A stretch of 64,000 bases of DNA. Source: Paenibacillus sp. V4I7 (GTDB lineage: Bacteria; Bacillota; Bacilli; Paenibacillales; NBRC-103111). Below are positions 1 to 7,189 of this stretch, in pieces. Below the pieces are notes generated by a model. That model saw nothing but the letters and a program-made list of their open reading frames with translations, made no database searches and was not told where the DNA came from. Each line of letters begins with the position of its first letter. The stretch's first letter is position 1. Where the stretch lies: contig NZ_JAUSZD010000002.1 of the NCBI RefSeq assembly GCF_030817275.1, positions 7,300,001-7,364,000 on the forward strand, written 5' to 3'. The translations under genes and the position numbers were made by a program.

Positions 1-545
1 TTTTGGCAGGATTATTGAAATTATTCGATAGTGAAGTTGTTGTTCATATGAGTCTTTCGGAGATCATGCACTTTGTTGTAAAAGGAAATCAAGAATATAG
101 CGAAATGTTAAGGAAAAAGGTTATCATTGAAAAAGAACTGGCATTTAATCTGAACACGTCGCACTATGTGCCTTTGCTGACGATCATAAATAACTTAGTT
201 GCCAATGCGGTAGAAGCTATAGAGAAAAATGGAACCATACATATTCGGGTCTTTGAAAAAGAAGACGACGTATATTTTAACGTCATAGATTCCGGAAAAG
301 GAATTCCTGATCATAAAAAGGAACTCATTTTCGAACCTGGTTACACGACAAAATACACTGAAGAAGGGATAGCAGCAACCGGGATCGGTCTTTCTCATGT
401 GCGCGATATTGTTCATTCCTTTGGAGGAAGTATTGCCGTAGCATCATCGGAGAAAGCAAGTGGTACTCAGTTTGTTGTTCGTCTCCCAATTACAAGTCTA
501 ATTAAAGAGGGTAGAGTCGATGGCACTTTCAATTATGATCGTTGA
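1..545 (+). CDS. Sensor histidine kinase, C-terminal part (GlnK-like)
   Basis: Partial at the left edge: the frame is open from the first bases, so the sensor region and phospho-acceptor histidine lie outside the window. What remains is the catalytic ATP-binding domain of a two-component kinase: N box (NNLVANAVEAI), G1 box (DSGKGIP), F box (FEPGYTTK) and G2 box (GIGLSHVRDI), in the right order. The gene runs 26 bp into the next one, a YcbB-type response regulator, so the two are probably translated together. By analogy with Bacillus subtilis GlnK/GlnL, and from the amino-acid transporter and asparaginase downstream, it probably senses glutamine or a related amino acid; that ligand is inference, since the sensor domain is not visible. 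Confidence 0.85.
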   Translation, partial: LAGLLKLFDSEVVVHMSLSEIMHFVVKGNQEYSEMLRKKVIIEKELAFNLNTSHYVPLLTIINNLVANAVEAIEKNGTIHIRVFEKEDDVYFNVIDSGKGIPDHKKELIFEPGYTTKYTEEGIAATGIGLSHVRDIVHSFGGSIAVASSEKASGTQFVVRLPITSLIKEGRVDGTFNYDR

Positions 546-1413
546 TGATGATGTCGTTTGCAGAAGTATGCTGCAAGATATTATTGATGAATGCGGCATT
601 GGCGAGGTTATGGGGACGGCGGAAGGTGGAATTGAGGGGGCTCGAATGATCCTTAAATCGAAGCCCGATGTCGTGTTGATTGATTTATTGATGCCTGATC
701 AGGATGGTATTGAGACCATCACGCAATTGAAAAACAGTGGGTATGACGGAAAATTTATTATGATTTCACAAATTGAAAATAAGGACATGGTAGGGGAAGC
801 TTATCAAAAAGGAATCGAGTTCTTCATCCATAAGCCGATTAATCGCGTGGAAGTAGAGCACGTATTGAGCAAAGTCAATGAGCAGTGGAAATATGAGCGG
901 TATGTTTCTGAGATCAAGCAATCTTTAGCAAAATTAGATATCGCTGGACCGTCCTCTCCCCGTATAGAACGAAAAGTTCGTGATGTGGTGAAGGCTATTC
1001 TAATGGATTTGGGAATCATCGGTGAGATTGGCAGTAAAGACATTATAGCTTTAATGGAGAATGCCATCGAACATAGAGAGGCAACTAGTTTCCCTCCTTT
1101 AAAAGAATTGTATGAGTCTGTCGCCAACACCTATAAACAAGGCCAGAAAGATATTGAGAAAGAAAGTAAGGCGATTGAACAACGCATTCGACGGACGATC
1201 ATGGCTGCATTAAATAATATGGCTTCCATTGGTTTAACCGATTATAGTAATCCTAAGTTCGAGTATTACGCGCCGCTGTACTTTGATTTCCAGGATATTC
1301 GGATGAGGATGAAAGTCATGGACGAAGAACTGCAGCCCGATAAAGGAAAAGTAAACATTAAAAAATTTTTACAAGTTTTTTATATGGAGATACTAGAAAA
1401 ATTAAATAATTGA
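520..1413 (+). CDS. Response regulator with C-terminal YcbB domain (GlnL-like)
   Basis: 297 residues. The N-terminal receiver domain (about 1-120) has the acidic pocket D9-D10-D11, the phospho-acceptor D55 in VLIDLLMPDQDG and the conserved lysine in FFIHKPI. The rest (about 125-297) is helical and resembles the YcbB output domain of B. subtilis GlnL rather than a LuxR, OmpR or AraC domain. The start lies inside the kinase gene, behind an AGAGGG-type ribosome binding site. GlnL in B. subtilis activates glutamine use (glsA-glnT). Here the likely target is the transporter just downstream, which carries a GlnL-like direct repeat in its leader region. Confidence 0.85.
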   Translation: MALSIMIVDDDVVCRSMLQDIIDECGIGEVMGTAEGGIEGARMILKSKPDVVLIDLLMPDQDGIETITQLKNSGYDGKFIMISQIENKDMVGEAYQKGIEFFIHKPINRVEVEHVLSKVNEQWKYERYVSEIKQSLAKLDIAGPSSPRIERKVRDVVKAILMDLGIIGEIGSKDIIALMENAIEHREATSFPPLKELYESVANTYKQGQKDIEKESKAIEQRIRRTIMAALNNMASIGLTDYSNPKFEYYAPLYFDFQDIRMRMKVMDEELQPDKGKVNIKKFLQVFYMEILEKLNN

Positions 1414-1416
1414 GTA

Positions 1417-1477
1417 AGGAATTCAACCTCTCAAGTCTGGAGATAGTATGGACTGAAGGTTTGGATTCCTTTTTTTA
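1417..1477 (+). terminator. Rho-independent terminator after the two-component operon
   Basis: AAGGAATTCAACCT is followed about 30 bases later by AGGTTTGGATTCCTT and a run of T, giving a slightly imperfect stem with a U-tail. It separates the two-component operon from the transporter genes. Confidence 0.7.
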
Positions 1478-1597
1478 TTTCACTGTGATATATCATCACA
1501 TGAAATAGATACCAATACGAAATGTAATCGGATACAATTTTTTCAAGTAAAATTAATCGTCTCGCATGTAAACTTTATTTTCATGTCGTGTAATTGT

Positions 1598-1613
1598 TTT
1601 TGTAGGATTCTGT
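1598..1613 (+). promoter_or_regulatory. Putative GlnL-type direct repeat
   Basis: TTTTGT-AGGA-TTCTGT lies about 90 bp upstream of the binding-protein start. From memory, B. subtilis GlnL recognises the direct repeat TTTTGT-N4-TTTTGT at glsA-glnT; this copy differs at one base of the second half. With a GlnL-like regulator encoded immediately upstream it is a credible activator site. I could not pick a convincing -35/-10 pair around it. Confidence 0.45.
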
Positions 1614-1638
1614 ATGTTGCTGTAGAGCAGGAGGTAGT

Positions 1639-1680
1639 ATGAATTTACAAACAGATCGAATCATTCGATCTCAAATTTAA
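1639..1680 (+). CDS. Putative 13-residue leader peptide containing a 19-bp palindrome
   Basis: An ATG with a strong ribosome binding site (AGGAGG, 4-5 bases upstream) opens a 13-codon frame, MNLQTDRIIRSQI, ending at TAA 21 bp before the binding-protein start. The frame contains the perfect 19-bp palindrome AGATCGAATCATTCGATCT (1653-1671), which could fold as an RNA hairpin or bind a dimeric protein. The peptide has two Gln and two Arg codons, which suits control by a polar amino acid. No database family is known to me; translation and any attenuation role are inference. Confidence 0.35.
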   Translation: MNLQTDRIIRSQI

Positions 1681-1701
1681 TAGAGGAAAAGGGGTTCTTA
1701 C

Positions 1702-2508
1702 ATGAAAAAAGGTTTATCAGTAGTACTTGGAACGGTTATAGCTTTAACACTTAGTGCTTGTGGAAATGGTGCAACTACGGATAATAAGTCTACGCAGACT
1801 ACCCAACCTGCACAAACAACAACAGCTAAAAAATATACGTTTGGTACAGATGCGACGTATCCCCCTTTCGAGTTTCAAAAAGATGGCAAGTACATTGGAA
1901 TAGATATTGATTTAATTAACGCAATAGCTAAAGAAGAGGGATTTGAAGTTGAATTAAAACCTATGGACTTCAAAGGAATTATACCAGCTATTACATCGAA
2001 ACAACTGGATGGTGCTATCGCTGGTATCAGTATTACGGACGAACGTAAACAGGTTGTTAGCCTTTCGGATCCGTATTACCAAGCTGGACTTTCGCTAATC
2101 GTTCGAGAAGATAATACAACCATCAAAACTCCCGAAGACTTGAAGGGGAAAGTTATTGCTATTAAGAAAGGTACTTCCGGAGCAAAACAAGCAGATGAAT
2201 ATGGTAAAAAATATGGCGCGACAGTTAAGTATTTCGATGATAGTCCGGCCATGTATCAAGAAGTCGCCAATAAAAATGCCGATGTAACGATTGAAGATTT
2301 TCCGGTGATCTCGTATAAAATTGCCGTTGATCCTAATTCTAAGCTGAAAATTGTTGGGGATCGTTTGAACGGCGATCACTACGGTATCGCGGTCAGAAAA
2401 GATAACGAGGAATTGTTGAAAAAAATTAATGATGGACTCAAGAAGATAAAAGCTAACGGTAAATATGATGAAATTATCAACACTTATCTGGGTAAATCCA
2501 CAAAATAG
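1702..2508 (+). CDS. Amino-acid ABC transporter substrate-binding lipoprotein
   Basis: 268 residues, family 3 solute-binding protein. The N-terminus is a lipoprotein signal with lipobox LSAC, so Cys20 becomes the acylated first residue, followed by a Thr/Gln-rich linker to about residue 48. The mature domain starts with the family pattern FGTDATYPPFEF and contains GAIAGISITDERK and IAIKKGTSG, typical of polar amino-acid binders (glutamine, arginine, cystine). It begins an operon with the permease and ATPase that follow. The asparaginase gene after the ATPase and the Gln-type regulators before it favour glutamine or asparagine as ligand, but residues alone do not settle this. Confidence 0.93.
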   Translation: MKKGLSVVLGTVIALTLSACGNGATTDNKSTQTTQPAQTTTAKKYTFGTDATYPPFEFQKDGKYIGIDIDLINAIAKEEGFEVELKPMDFKGIIPAITSKQLDGAIAGISITDERKQVVSLSDPYYQAGLSLIVREDNTTIKTPEDLKGKVIAIKKGTSGAKQADEYGKKYGATVKYFDDSPAMYQEVANKNADVTIEDFPVISYKIAVDPNSKLKIVGDRLNGDHYGIAVRKDNEELLKKINDGLKKIKANGKYDEIINTYLGKSTK

Positions 2509-2518
2509 ATAACACAAG

Positions 2519-2565
2519 CGCTAACCTTTTGTCACCCAATGTTCAATGGGCTTCAGAAGGTTAGC
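2519..2565 (+). promoter_or_regulatory. Stem-loop between binding protein and permease genes
   Basis: GCTAACCTT (2519-2527) pairs perfectly with AAGGTTAGC (2557-2565) across a 29-base loop that also contains CCCAAT/ATGGG. No T-run follows. Hairpins here commonly allow more binding protein than permease to be made, by transcript stabilisation or partial termination; that role is inferred. Confidence 0.5.
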
Positions 2566-2603
2566 GTCATTATGAATTCAATCAAAGGAAGGGTTGGGGT
2601 CCG

Positions 2604-3260
2604 GTGACTTCCTCGTTGCAGGTTATTTTAGATGCACTACCCATGTTGTTGAAAGGCGCTCTAATTACCTTTAAAATTGTTATCATCTCTTTACCGATCG
2701 CTTTTCTTATAGGTTTAATTACGGGTTTGATGAATGTTTCTTCTAGTAAAATTCTTCGGGCTATCGCTACTTCTTATGTTGATATCATTCGGGGAACACC
2801 GCTATTAGTGCAGGTCTTCTTTGAGTACTTTGGTATCCCCGCTTTCTTTGATATTCGGATACCGGCAGAGACCGCAGGTATTATTGCCATCAGTTTAAAT
2901 GCGGGCGCTTATATCTCAGAGATTTTCCGAGCGGGTATTGTCTCTATTAGTAAGGGACAGACGGAAGCGGCGCGATCGTTAGGGTTAAGTAAATGGTTGA
3001 CGATGCGGTTGGTTGTTTTGCCACAAGCCATTCGCCGGATGGTGCCTGCTTTTGTCAATCAATTCATTGTAAGTATTAAGGATACTTCCCTATTGTCCGT
3101 CATTGGAATTAGCGAGTTGACACAGAGCGGGGAGATTATTATCTCTGCTAACTATCGTGCTTTTGAGATATGGGGAGTCGTGGGTGTCATCTACTTTATT
3201 ATCATCTATGCTTTATCCCGCTTATCTCACGTATTTGAGAGGAGGTATGCTTCCAAATGA
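2604..3260 (+). CDS. Amino-acid ABC transporter permease
   Basis: 218 residues, HisM/GlnP type integral membrane subunit. Several hydrophobic segments (roughly 15-45, 50-75, 85-105, 145-165, 185-210) surround the EAA loop EAARSLGLSKWLTMRLVVLPQAI, which docks with the ATPase. The chosen start is GTG, about 10 bases after AAGGAAGGG; no better ATG is available. Its stop overlaps the ATPase start by four bases (ATGA), indicating translational coupling. Only one permease is present, so it probably works as a homodimer, as usual for this family. Confidence 0.92.
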   Translation: MTSSLQVILDALPMLLKGALITFKIVIISLPIAFLIGLITGLMNVSSSKILRAIATSYVDIIRGTPLLVQVFFEYFGIPAFFDIRIPAETAGIIAISLNAGAYISEIFRAGIVSISKGQTEAARSLGLSKWLTMRLVVLPQAIRRMVPAFVNQFIVSIKDTSLLSVIGISELTQSGEIIISANYRAFEIWGVVGVIYFIIIYALSRLSHVFERRYASK

Positions 3261-3979
3261 TCGTCGTACAAAACTTGAAAAAGAAATTCGGTACGAACGA
3301 AGTACTGAAAGATATTTCTACTACGATTCGAGAGAAAGAAGTGGTTTGTGTTATTGGACCCTCTGGATCAGGAAAGAGTACATTCCTACGTTGTCTGAAT
3401 CTTCTTGAGGATGTAACGTCTGGAAAAGTAGTGATCGGCGATGTCGAAGTCACTTCACCTACCACGAATATCGATCAATTGCGCCAAAATGTAGGGATGG
3501 TTTTTCAGCTCTTTAACTTATTCCCTCATCTGACTGTATTGGAAAATATCATGTTGGCCCCGAAACACATTAAAAAGATAGATAAGCAGCAAAATGAACA
3601 AAAATCCATGGAACTGCTGACCAAAGTGGGCTTGGCTGGGAAGCGGGATGCATACCCTGACCAGTTGTCTGGCGGACAACAGCAGCGTGTAGCCATTGCT
3701 CGTGCGCTGGCTATGAATCCACGTGTTATGTTATTCGATGAACCAACTTCGGCCTTAGACCCCGAGATGGTAGGCGAAGTGCTGCAAGTAATGAAGGATT
3801 TAGCCCATGAGGGGATCACCATGATTGTCGTCACGCATGAAATGGGCTTCGCTCGCGAGGTGGCAGATCGTGTAATCTTCATGGATGGAGGGTATATCGT
3901 AGAAGAAGGAACGCCTTCCGAACTATTCGATTCCCCCAAACACGAACGTACCCAAGCATTTCTTAGCAAAATCCTATAG
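3257..3979 (+). CDS. Polar amino-acid ABC transporter ATP-binding protein (GlnQ-like)
   Basis: 240 residues. It has Walker A GPSGSGKST (about 33-41), signature LSGGQQQR, Walker B VMLFDEPTSALDPE and the switch histidine in VVTHEMGF, in standard order and spacing. It powers the permease and lipoprotein encoded just upstream and acts at the cytoplasmic face of the membrane. It sits last in the transporter operon; a weak terminator separates it from the asparaginase gene. The exact substrate class (Gln, Arg, Cys) cannot be read from the ATPase. Confidence 0.93.
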   Translation: MIVVQNLKKKFGTNEVLKDISTTIREKEVVCVIGPSGSGKSTFLRCLNLLEDVTSGKVVIGDVEVTSPTTNIDQLRQNVGMVFQLFNLFPHLTVLENIMLAPKHIKKIDKQQNEQKSMELLTKVGLAGKRDAYPDQLSGGQQQRVAIARALAMNPRVMLFDEPTSALDPEMVGEVLQVMKDLAHEGITMIVVTHEMGFAREVADRVIFMDGGYIVEEGTPSELFDSPKHERTQAFLSKIL

Positions 3980-4006
3980 ATGGATTTATAATAGGTATAC
4001 AAACAC

Positions 4007-4053
4007 ACCTCTAGAAGGTCGCTCATCGTTGAACGGTCTTGATAGAGGTTTTC
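4007..4053 (+). terminator. Weak stem-loop with U-tail after the transporter operon
   Basis: ACCTCTA pairs with TAGAGGT followed by TTTTCT. The stem is only seven pairs with a long loop, so readthrough into the asparaginase gene is plausible. Confidence 0.4.
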
Positions 4054-4103
4054 TACTTATTGCTCTTTTATGTAAGCGGAAACCATGCGAAAGGAACGTT
4101 TCT

Positions 4104-5093
4104 ATGAAAAAGATACTTTTGTTAGCTACGGGTGGAACCATCGCGTCCGTCGTTGGGGAGGATGGATTGACCCCGGGGATGACGGCCGATGAACTGATAA
4201 GCTATTTGCCCGCACAAAATCACCTGTATAAGGTAGACAGTAATGTACTGATGGAAATTGACAGCACAAATATGCAGCCTGAATTTTGGGTCCGCATCGC
4301 GGAAGCCGTCCATAAGCATTATGATGATTATGATGGATTTGTTATCACGCATGGAACAGATACGATGAGTTATACGTCAGCCGCGCTTTCCTATATGCTG
4401 CAAAACTTGAGTAAGCCGGTTGTTATTACAGGTTCTCAAGTTCCAATCCACAACAATCATACAGATGCCATCCATAACATGCGTAACGCTGCCCAGTTTG
4501 CGTGTGAAGACATTGGTGGTGTATTTATTGTTTTTGATGGCAAGGTGATTAACGGGACAAGAGCTGTGAAAGTGAGAACACGCAGTTACGATGCTTTTGA
4601 AAGCATAAATCATCCTTATGTAGCTTGCTTTGATGGCGACGAAATCAAGTACACTGCGTCTGTTGTACCTATACAAAATAAAGAGATAAAGCTAGATATA
4701 TCGCTCTGTCCCGATGTTTTTTTGTTAAAGCTGCATCCAGGTACGAAGCCTGAGCTTTTCGACTATCTGAAACAACACTATAGAGGTGTGATTATCGAAG
4801 GCTTTGGTTTAGGAGGGGTTCCTACCCAAGGGCGCAACCTTCTTCCGAAAATCATTGAGCTAACAGAAGCTGGAGTCGCTGTTGTCATTACGACACAATG
4901 TCTGGAAGAAGGCGGCGATTTGACGCTTTATGAAGTTGGGCGTAGAGTAGGCAGAGAACAGATTATTTCGTCGAAGGATATGAATAAAGAAGCAATTGTT
5001 CCGAAATTGATGTGGGCTTTAGGCAAGACCAATGACCTCAAAGAGGTAAAGGAAATGATGGAAATGTCGATCGCCGGTGATACCACATTGTAA
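4104..5093 (+). CDS. L-asparaginase (type I-like)
   Basis: 329 residues. The glycine-rich N-terminal signature LATGGTIAS carries the nucleophilic threonine, and HGTDTM carries the second catalytic Thr-Asp pair; GSQVPIHNNHTDA follows as in cytoplasmic AnsA enzymes. It hydrolyses L-asparagine to aspartate and ammonium. The frame is open further upstream, but ATG 4104 is the likely start because it follows AAAGGAA at good spacing and begins at the conserved domain. There is no signal peptide. Its place after a polar amino-acid importer and Gln-type regulators suggests a nitrogen-scavenging unit. Confidence 0.93.
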   Translation: MKKILLLATGGTIASVVGEDGLTPGMTADELISYLPAQNHLYKVDSNVLMEIDSTNMQPEFWVRIAEAVHKHYDDYDGFVITHGTDTMSYTSAALSYMLQNLSKPVVITGSQVPIHNNHTDAIHNMRNAAQFACEDIGGVFIVFDGKVINGTRAVKVRTRSYDAFESINHPYVACFDGDEIKYTASVVPIQNKEIKLDISLCPDVFLLKLHPGTKPELFDYLKQHYRGVIIEGFGLGGVPTQGRNLLPKIIELTEAGVAVVITTQCLEEGGDLTLYEVGRRVGREQIISSKDMNKEAIVPKLMWALGKTNDLKEVKEMMEMSIAGDTTL

Positions 5094-5123
5094 AAAGCGA
5101 GTTATTTCGATAGCGGATCTTAT

Positions 5124-5633
5124 TCACTTATTTACATCAAATAAGTAAAACACATAATCACTAGATACACCTGCATGTCCGAGTTGACGGAGCATTGAAG
5201 TGATGTTGCCGCGGTGGTAAGTGCCGTGATTAACAACGTGCTGGATAAGCTCTTCGTTGCTGGCATGCAGGACGCCATATTTCGGATTCGGAAAGTCTTT
5301 CATAGCTTGCCAATCGACATCACTATTCAAAAAGGCTCTGTAAGCCTCGGCTAGCTCCGAGAATGCGGCCTCTAGTTGTTTCAAGCTTTTCCCCTTGGTC
5401 TTTTCTTCAACAGTGACGATTAACTCTCTGGTTTGCTCATAGCTGCTTCCCTTCATGCCGGACAACCAGACAGTATCCACTCTGTAGATGTGCACAAGGC
5501 CGGCATGTATGGTTGGAAATACATCGCTCATCTCCTGCAGCAAAATCTCCTCCGGCAGTTCCTCTAAACGAGTGAAAACGCGCTTATTAGCCCATACATG
5601 ATACTCGTAATTTTTGATAATTTGAGTAGACAT
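5124..5633 (-). CDS. DinB family protein
   Basis: 169 residues with the DinB/YfiT four-helix-bundle pattern: a first histidine in the helix AGLVHIYRVDTVW and the pair HVVNHGTYHRG near residue 140, giving the usual three-histidine metal site. Members bind divalent metals and some are thiol-dependent transferases; the function of this one is unknown. It starts five bases after the stop of the VOC gene, so the two are probably cotranscribed. It converges on the asparaginase gene with only 30 bp between them and no clear terminator. Confidence 0.85.
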   Translation of the reverse strand: MSTQIIKNYEYHVWANKRVFTRLEELPEEILLQEMSDVFPTIHAGLVHIYRVDTVWLSGMKGSSYEQTRELIVTVEEKTKGKSLKQLEAAFSELAEAYRAFLNSDVDWQAMKDFPNPKYGVLHASNEELIQHVVNHGTYHRGNITSMLRQLGHAGVSSDYVFYLFDVNK

Positions 5634-5637
5634 CGGA

Positions 5638-6033
5638 TCAATTCTCCTTTTTATTTGCTTGATAGAGTTCTATTAATGTGCCATCAGCATCCCGAAAATG
5701 GGCAAGTCGTCCATTCCATGTCGGATGATTAAATGGTTCTTTGACAAATTCGACGCCTTTTTTTGATAAACGATGGTAGGTATCATCTATATTTTCAACT
5801 TCAATATTGAGTACAAAATTCGTTGCATAGCTGCCGCTTTGCCCTAAATCTTCTCCCAGTGCTTCGCCCATTGCTTTGCGGGACAGCAGCTCGATACGAG
5901 CAGCGCCCGTGTTAAACAACGCGTACTCCATTGACTCCTCATACCAGTCAGCTTTCAATTCTAATTGATCCCTATAAAAAGCTGCGCTTTTGTGAAAATC
6001 ATCAACCAAAATACGAACTTGCAATAAATTCAT
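5638..6033 (-). CDS. Glyoxalase/VOC family protein
   Basis: 131 residues with two beta-alpha-beta-beta-beta modules of the vicinal-oxygen-chelate fold: QVRILVDDFHKSAAFYRD at the N-terminus and FVLNIEVENIDDTYHRL in the second half, ending in the typical GTLIELYQ. The start follows AAGGAGG. Such small VOC proteins include glyoxalases, fosfomycin or bleomycin resistance proteins and unassigned members; nothing here points to one substrate. It forms a likely operon with the downstream DinB gene and perhaps the WYL regulator 62 bp upstream. Confidence 0.85.
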   Translation of the reverse strand: MNLLQVRILVDDFHKSAAFYRDQLELKADWYEESMEYALFNTGAARIELLSRKAMGEALGEDLGQSGSYATNFVLNIEVENIDDTYHRLSKKGVEFVKEPFNHPTWNGRLAHFRDADGTLIELYQANKKEN

Positions 6034-6095
6034 CTATTTTCCTCCTTAGGTTTCACCTAAGACCCATTGTAGCCCATCTTCACTGACAGAAATGG

Positions 6096-7070
6096 TCAGT
6101 CAAGCTGCGCCGCCGCATAATAATTGTGTGAATTTTTGGTTACCTCAATCATTTGGTTTTGGAGCAGCAGCGGTTCTTTAATGCGAAGGGTGCCCCCATA
6201 AGTCAGAAGAAAGTAGGGAAGATCAAACCGGATGTATCGCTCTTCCAGTTTAAAATGAGCTTCAAGCTGCGAACGTTCTACCAACGAATGGGCTAGAAAC
6301 CAATGACCACATAGATCATCTAGTGCTTGCTCTCTTCCTGTAATTTTGACAGAGATAAGCTCATCTGGCTTATCCGAATCAGGCAGTACACCTGAAAGGA
6401 TAAATTGACGCGCCGAGAAATCAGCAGGCCGTTCAAAAGTCTTCTCCGTCGTAGCCAACTTTCGAATACGATCGATACGAAAGCTTCGAATTTCTTTACG
6501 AAGATGACAATGACCTACCACATACCATTTGCTTTTCCAGCAAACAAGTCCGTAAGGATCCAAATGACGAGCTTCTGTTACAGATCCGTAGCCTTTTTGA
6601 TAATCCATAAATATCGTTACGCTTTGAGCCACCGCCATTTCCACTTCTTGAAGCAGGGATACTTGCGAAGCATCAGCTTGGGGAAGAATGACGTCAAGAC
6701 CTTGCTCATGTAAATGGATTTGATGGCGTTGTTCTTCATTGGTATACATTTTCAGCTTGGCGACGGCCTGACTTAATTTCTCTCCAAACGGATACCCCGC
6801 CTCCTGGGCAAAAGCGGCCGCATGAATTAACGCTTTTTGTTCATCCAGATCAAATACAAGCGGAGCTTCATTGAACTGACCGAGCAAGCTATAACCGCCA
6901 TGATGCCCGGAATCGGAAATAATCGGGACTCCGCTGGCACATAAAGCATCGATGTATCGATAGACGGTTCGGATGTTTATTTCCAGCTTCTCAGCAAGCT
7001 GCTTAGCTGTTATTCGCTTCTGAGATTTGAGCAACCACAGGATAGAAAGCATATGATCTGCTTTTGACAT
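6096..7070 (-). CDS. YafY-type transcriptional regulator (HTH_11 plus WYL)
   Basis: 324 residues. The N-terminal winged helix (about 5-60, with ITAKQLAEKLEINIRTVYRYIDAL) binds DNA; the C-terminal part carries a WYL domain (about 135-210, with the variant pattern KWYVVGHCHLRKEIRSFRIDRI) and a WCX-like tail. WYL regulators sense ligands, often nucleic-acid or small-molecule damage signals. The frame continues 25 codons upstream, but ATG 7070 follows GGAAAGGAA and starts at the conserved MSKADHML, so I prefer it. It probably controls the VOC-DinB pair directly downstream; this is inferred from position. Confidence 0.88.
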   Translation of the reverse strand: MSKADHMLSILWLLKSQKRITAKQLAEKLEINIRTVYRYIDALCASGVPIISDSGHHGGYSLLGQFNEAPLVFDLDEQKALIHAAAFAQEAGYPFGEKLSQAVAKLKMYTNEEQRHQIHLHEQGLDVILPQADASQVSLLQEVEMAVAQSVTIFMDYQKGYGSVTEARHLDPYGLVCWKSKWYVVGHCHLRKEIRSFRIDRIRKLATTEKTFERPADFSARQFILSGVLPDSDKPDELISVKITGREQALDDLCGHWFLAHSLVERSQLEAHFKLEERYIRFDLPYFLLTYGGTLRIKEPLLLQNQMIEVTKNSHNYYAAAQLD

Positions 7071-7189
7071 AACCCATATTCCTTTCCTAGGAAATGCTTT
7101 CCATACGCCTCCATCATACCATTGACAGACCGATGAAAAAAACACCCAATCTCGAAGAGATAGGGCGCTAGCTTTATAAAAATATACCG

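Noticed and set aside
4029..4103. Longer N-terminus for the asparaginase
   Set aside because: The upstream codons overlap the weak terminator and lack conservation; ATG 4104 has a good ribosome binding site.
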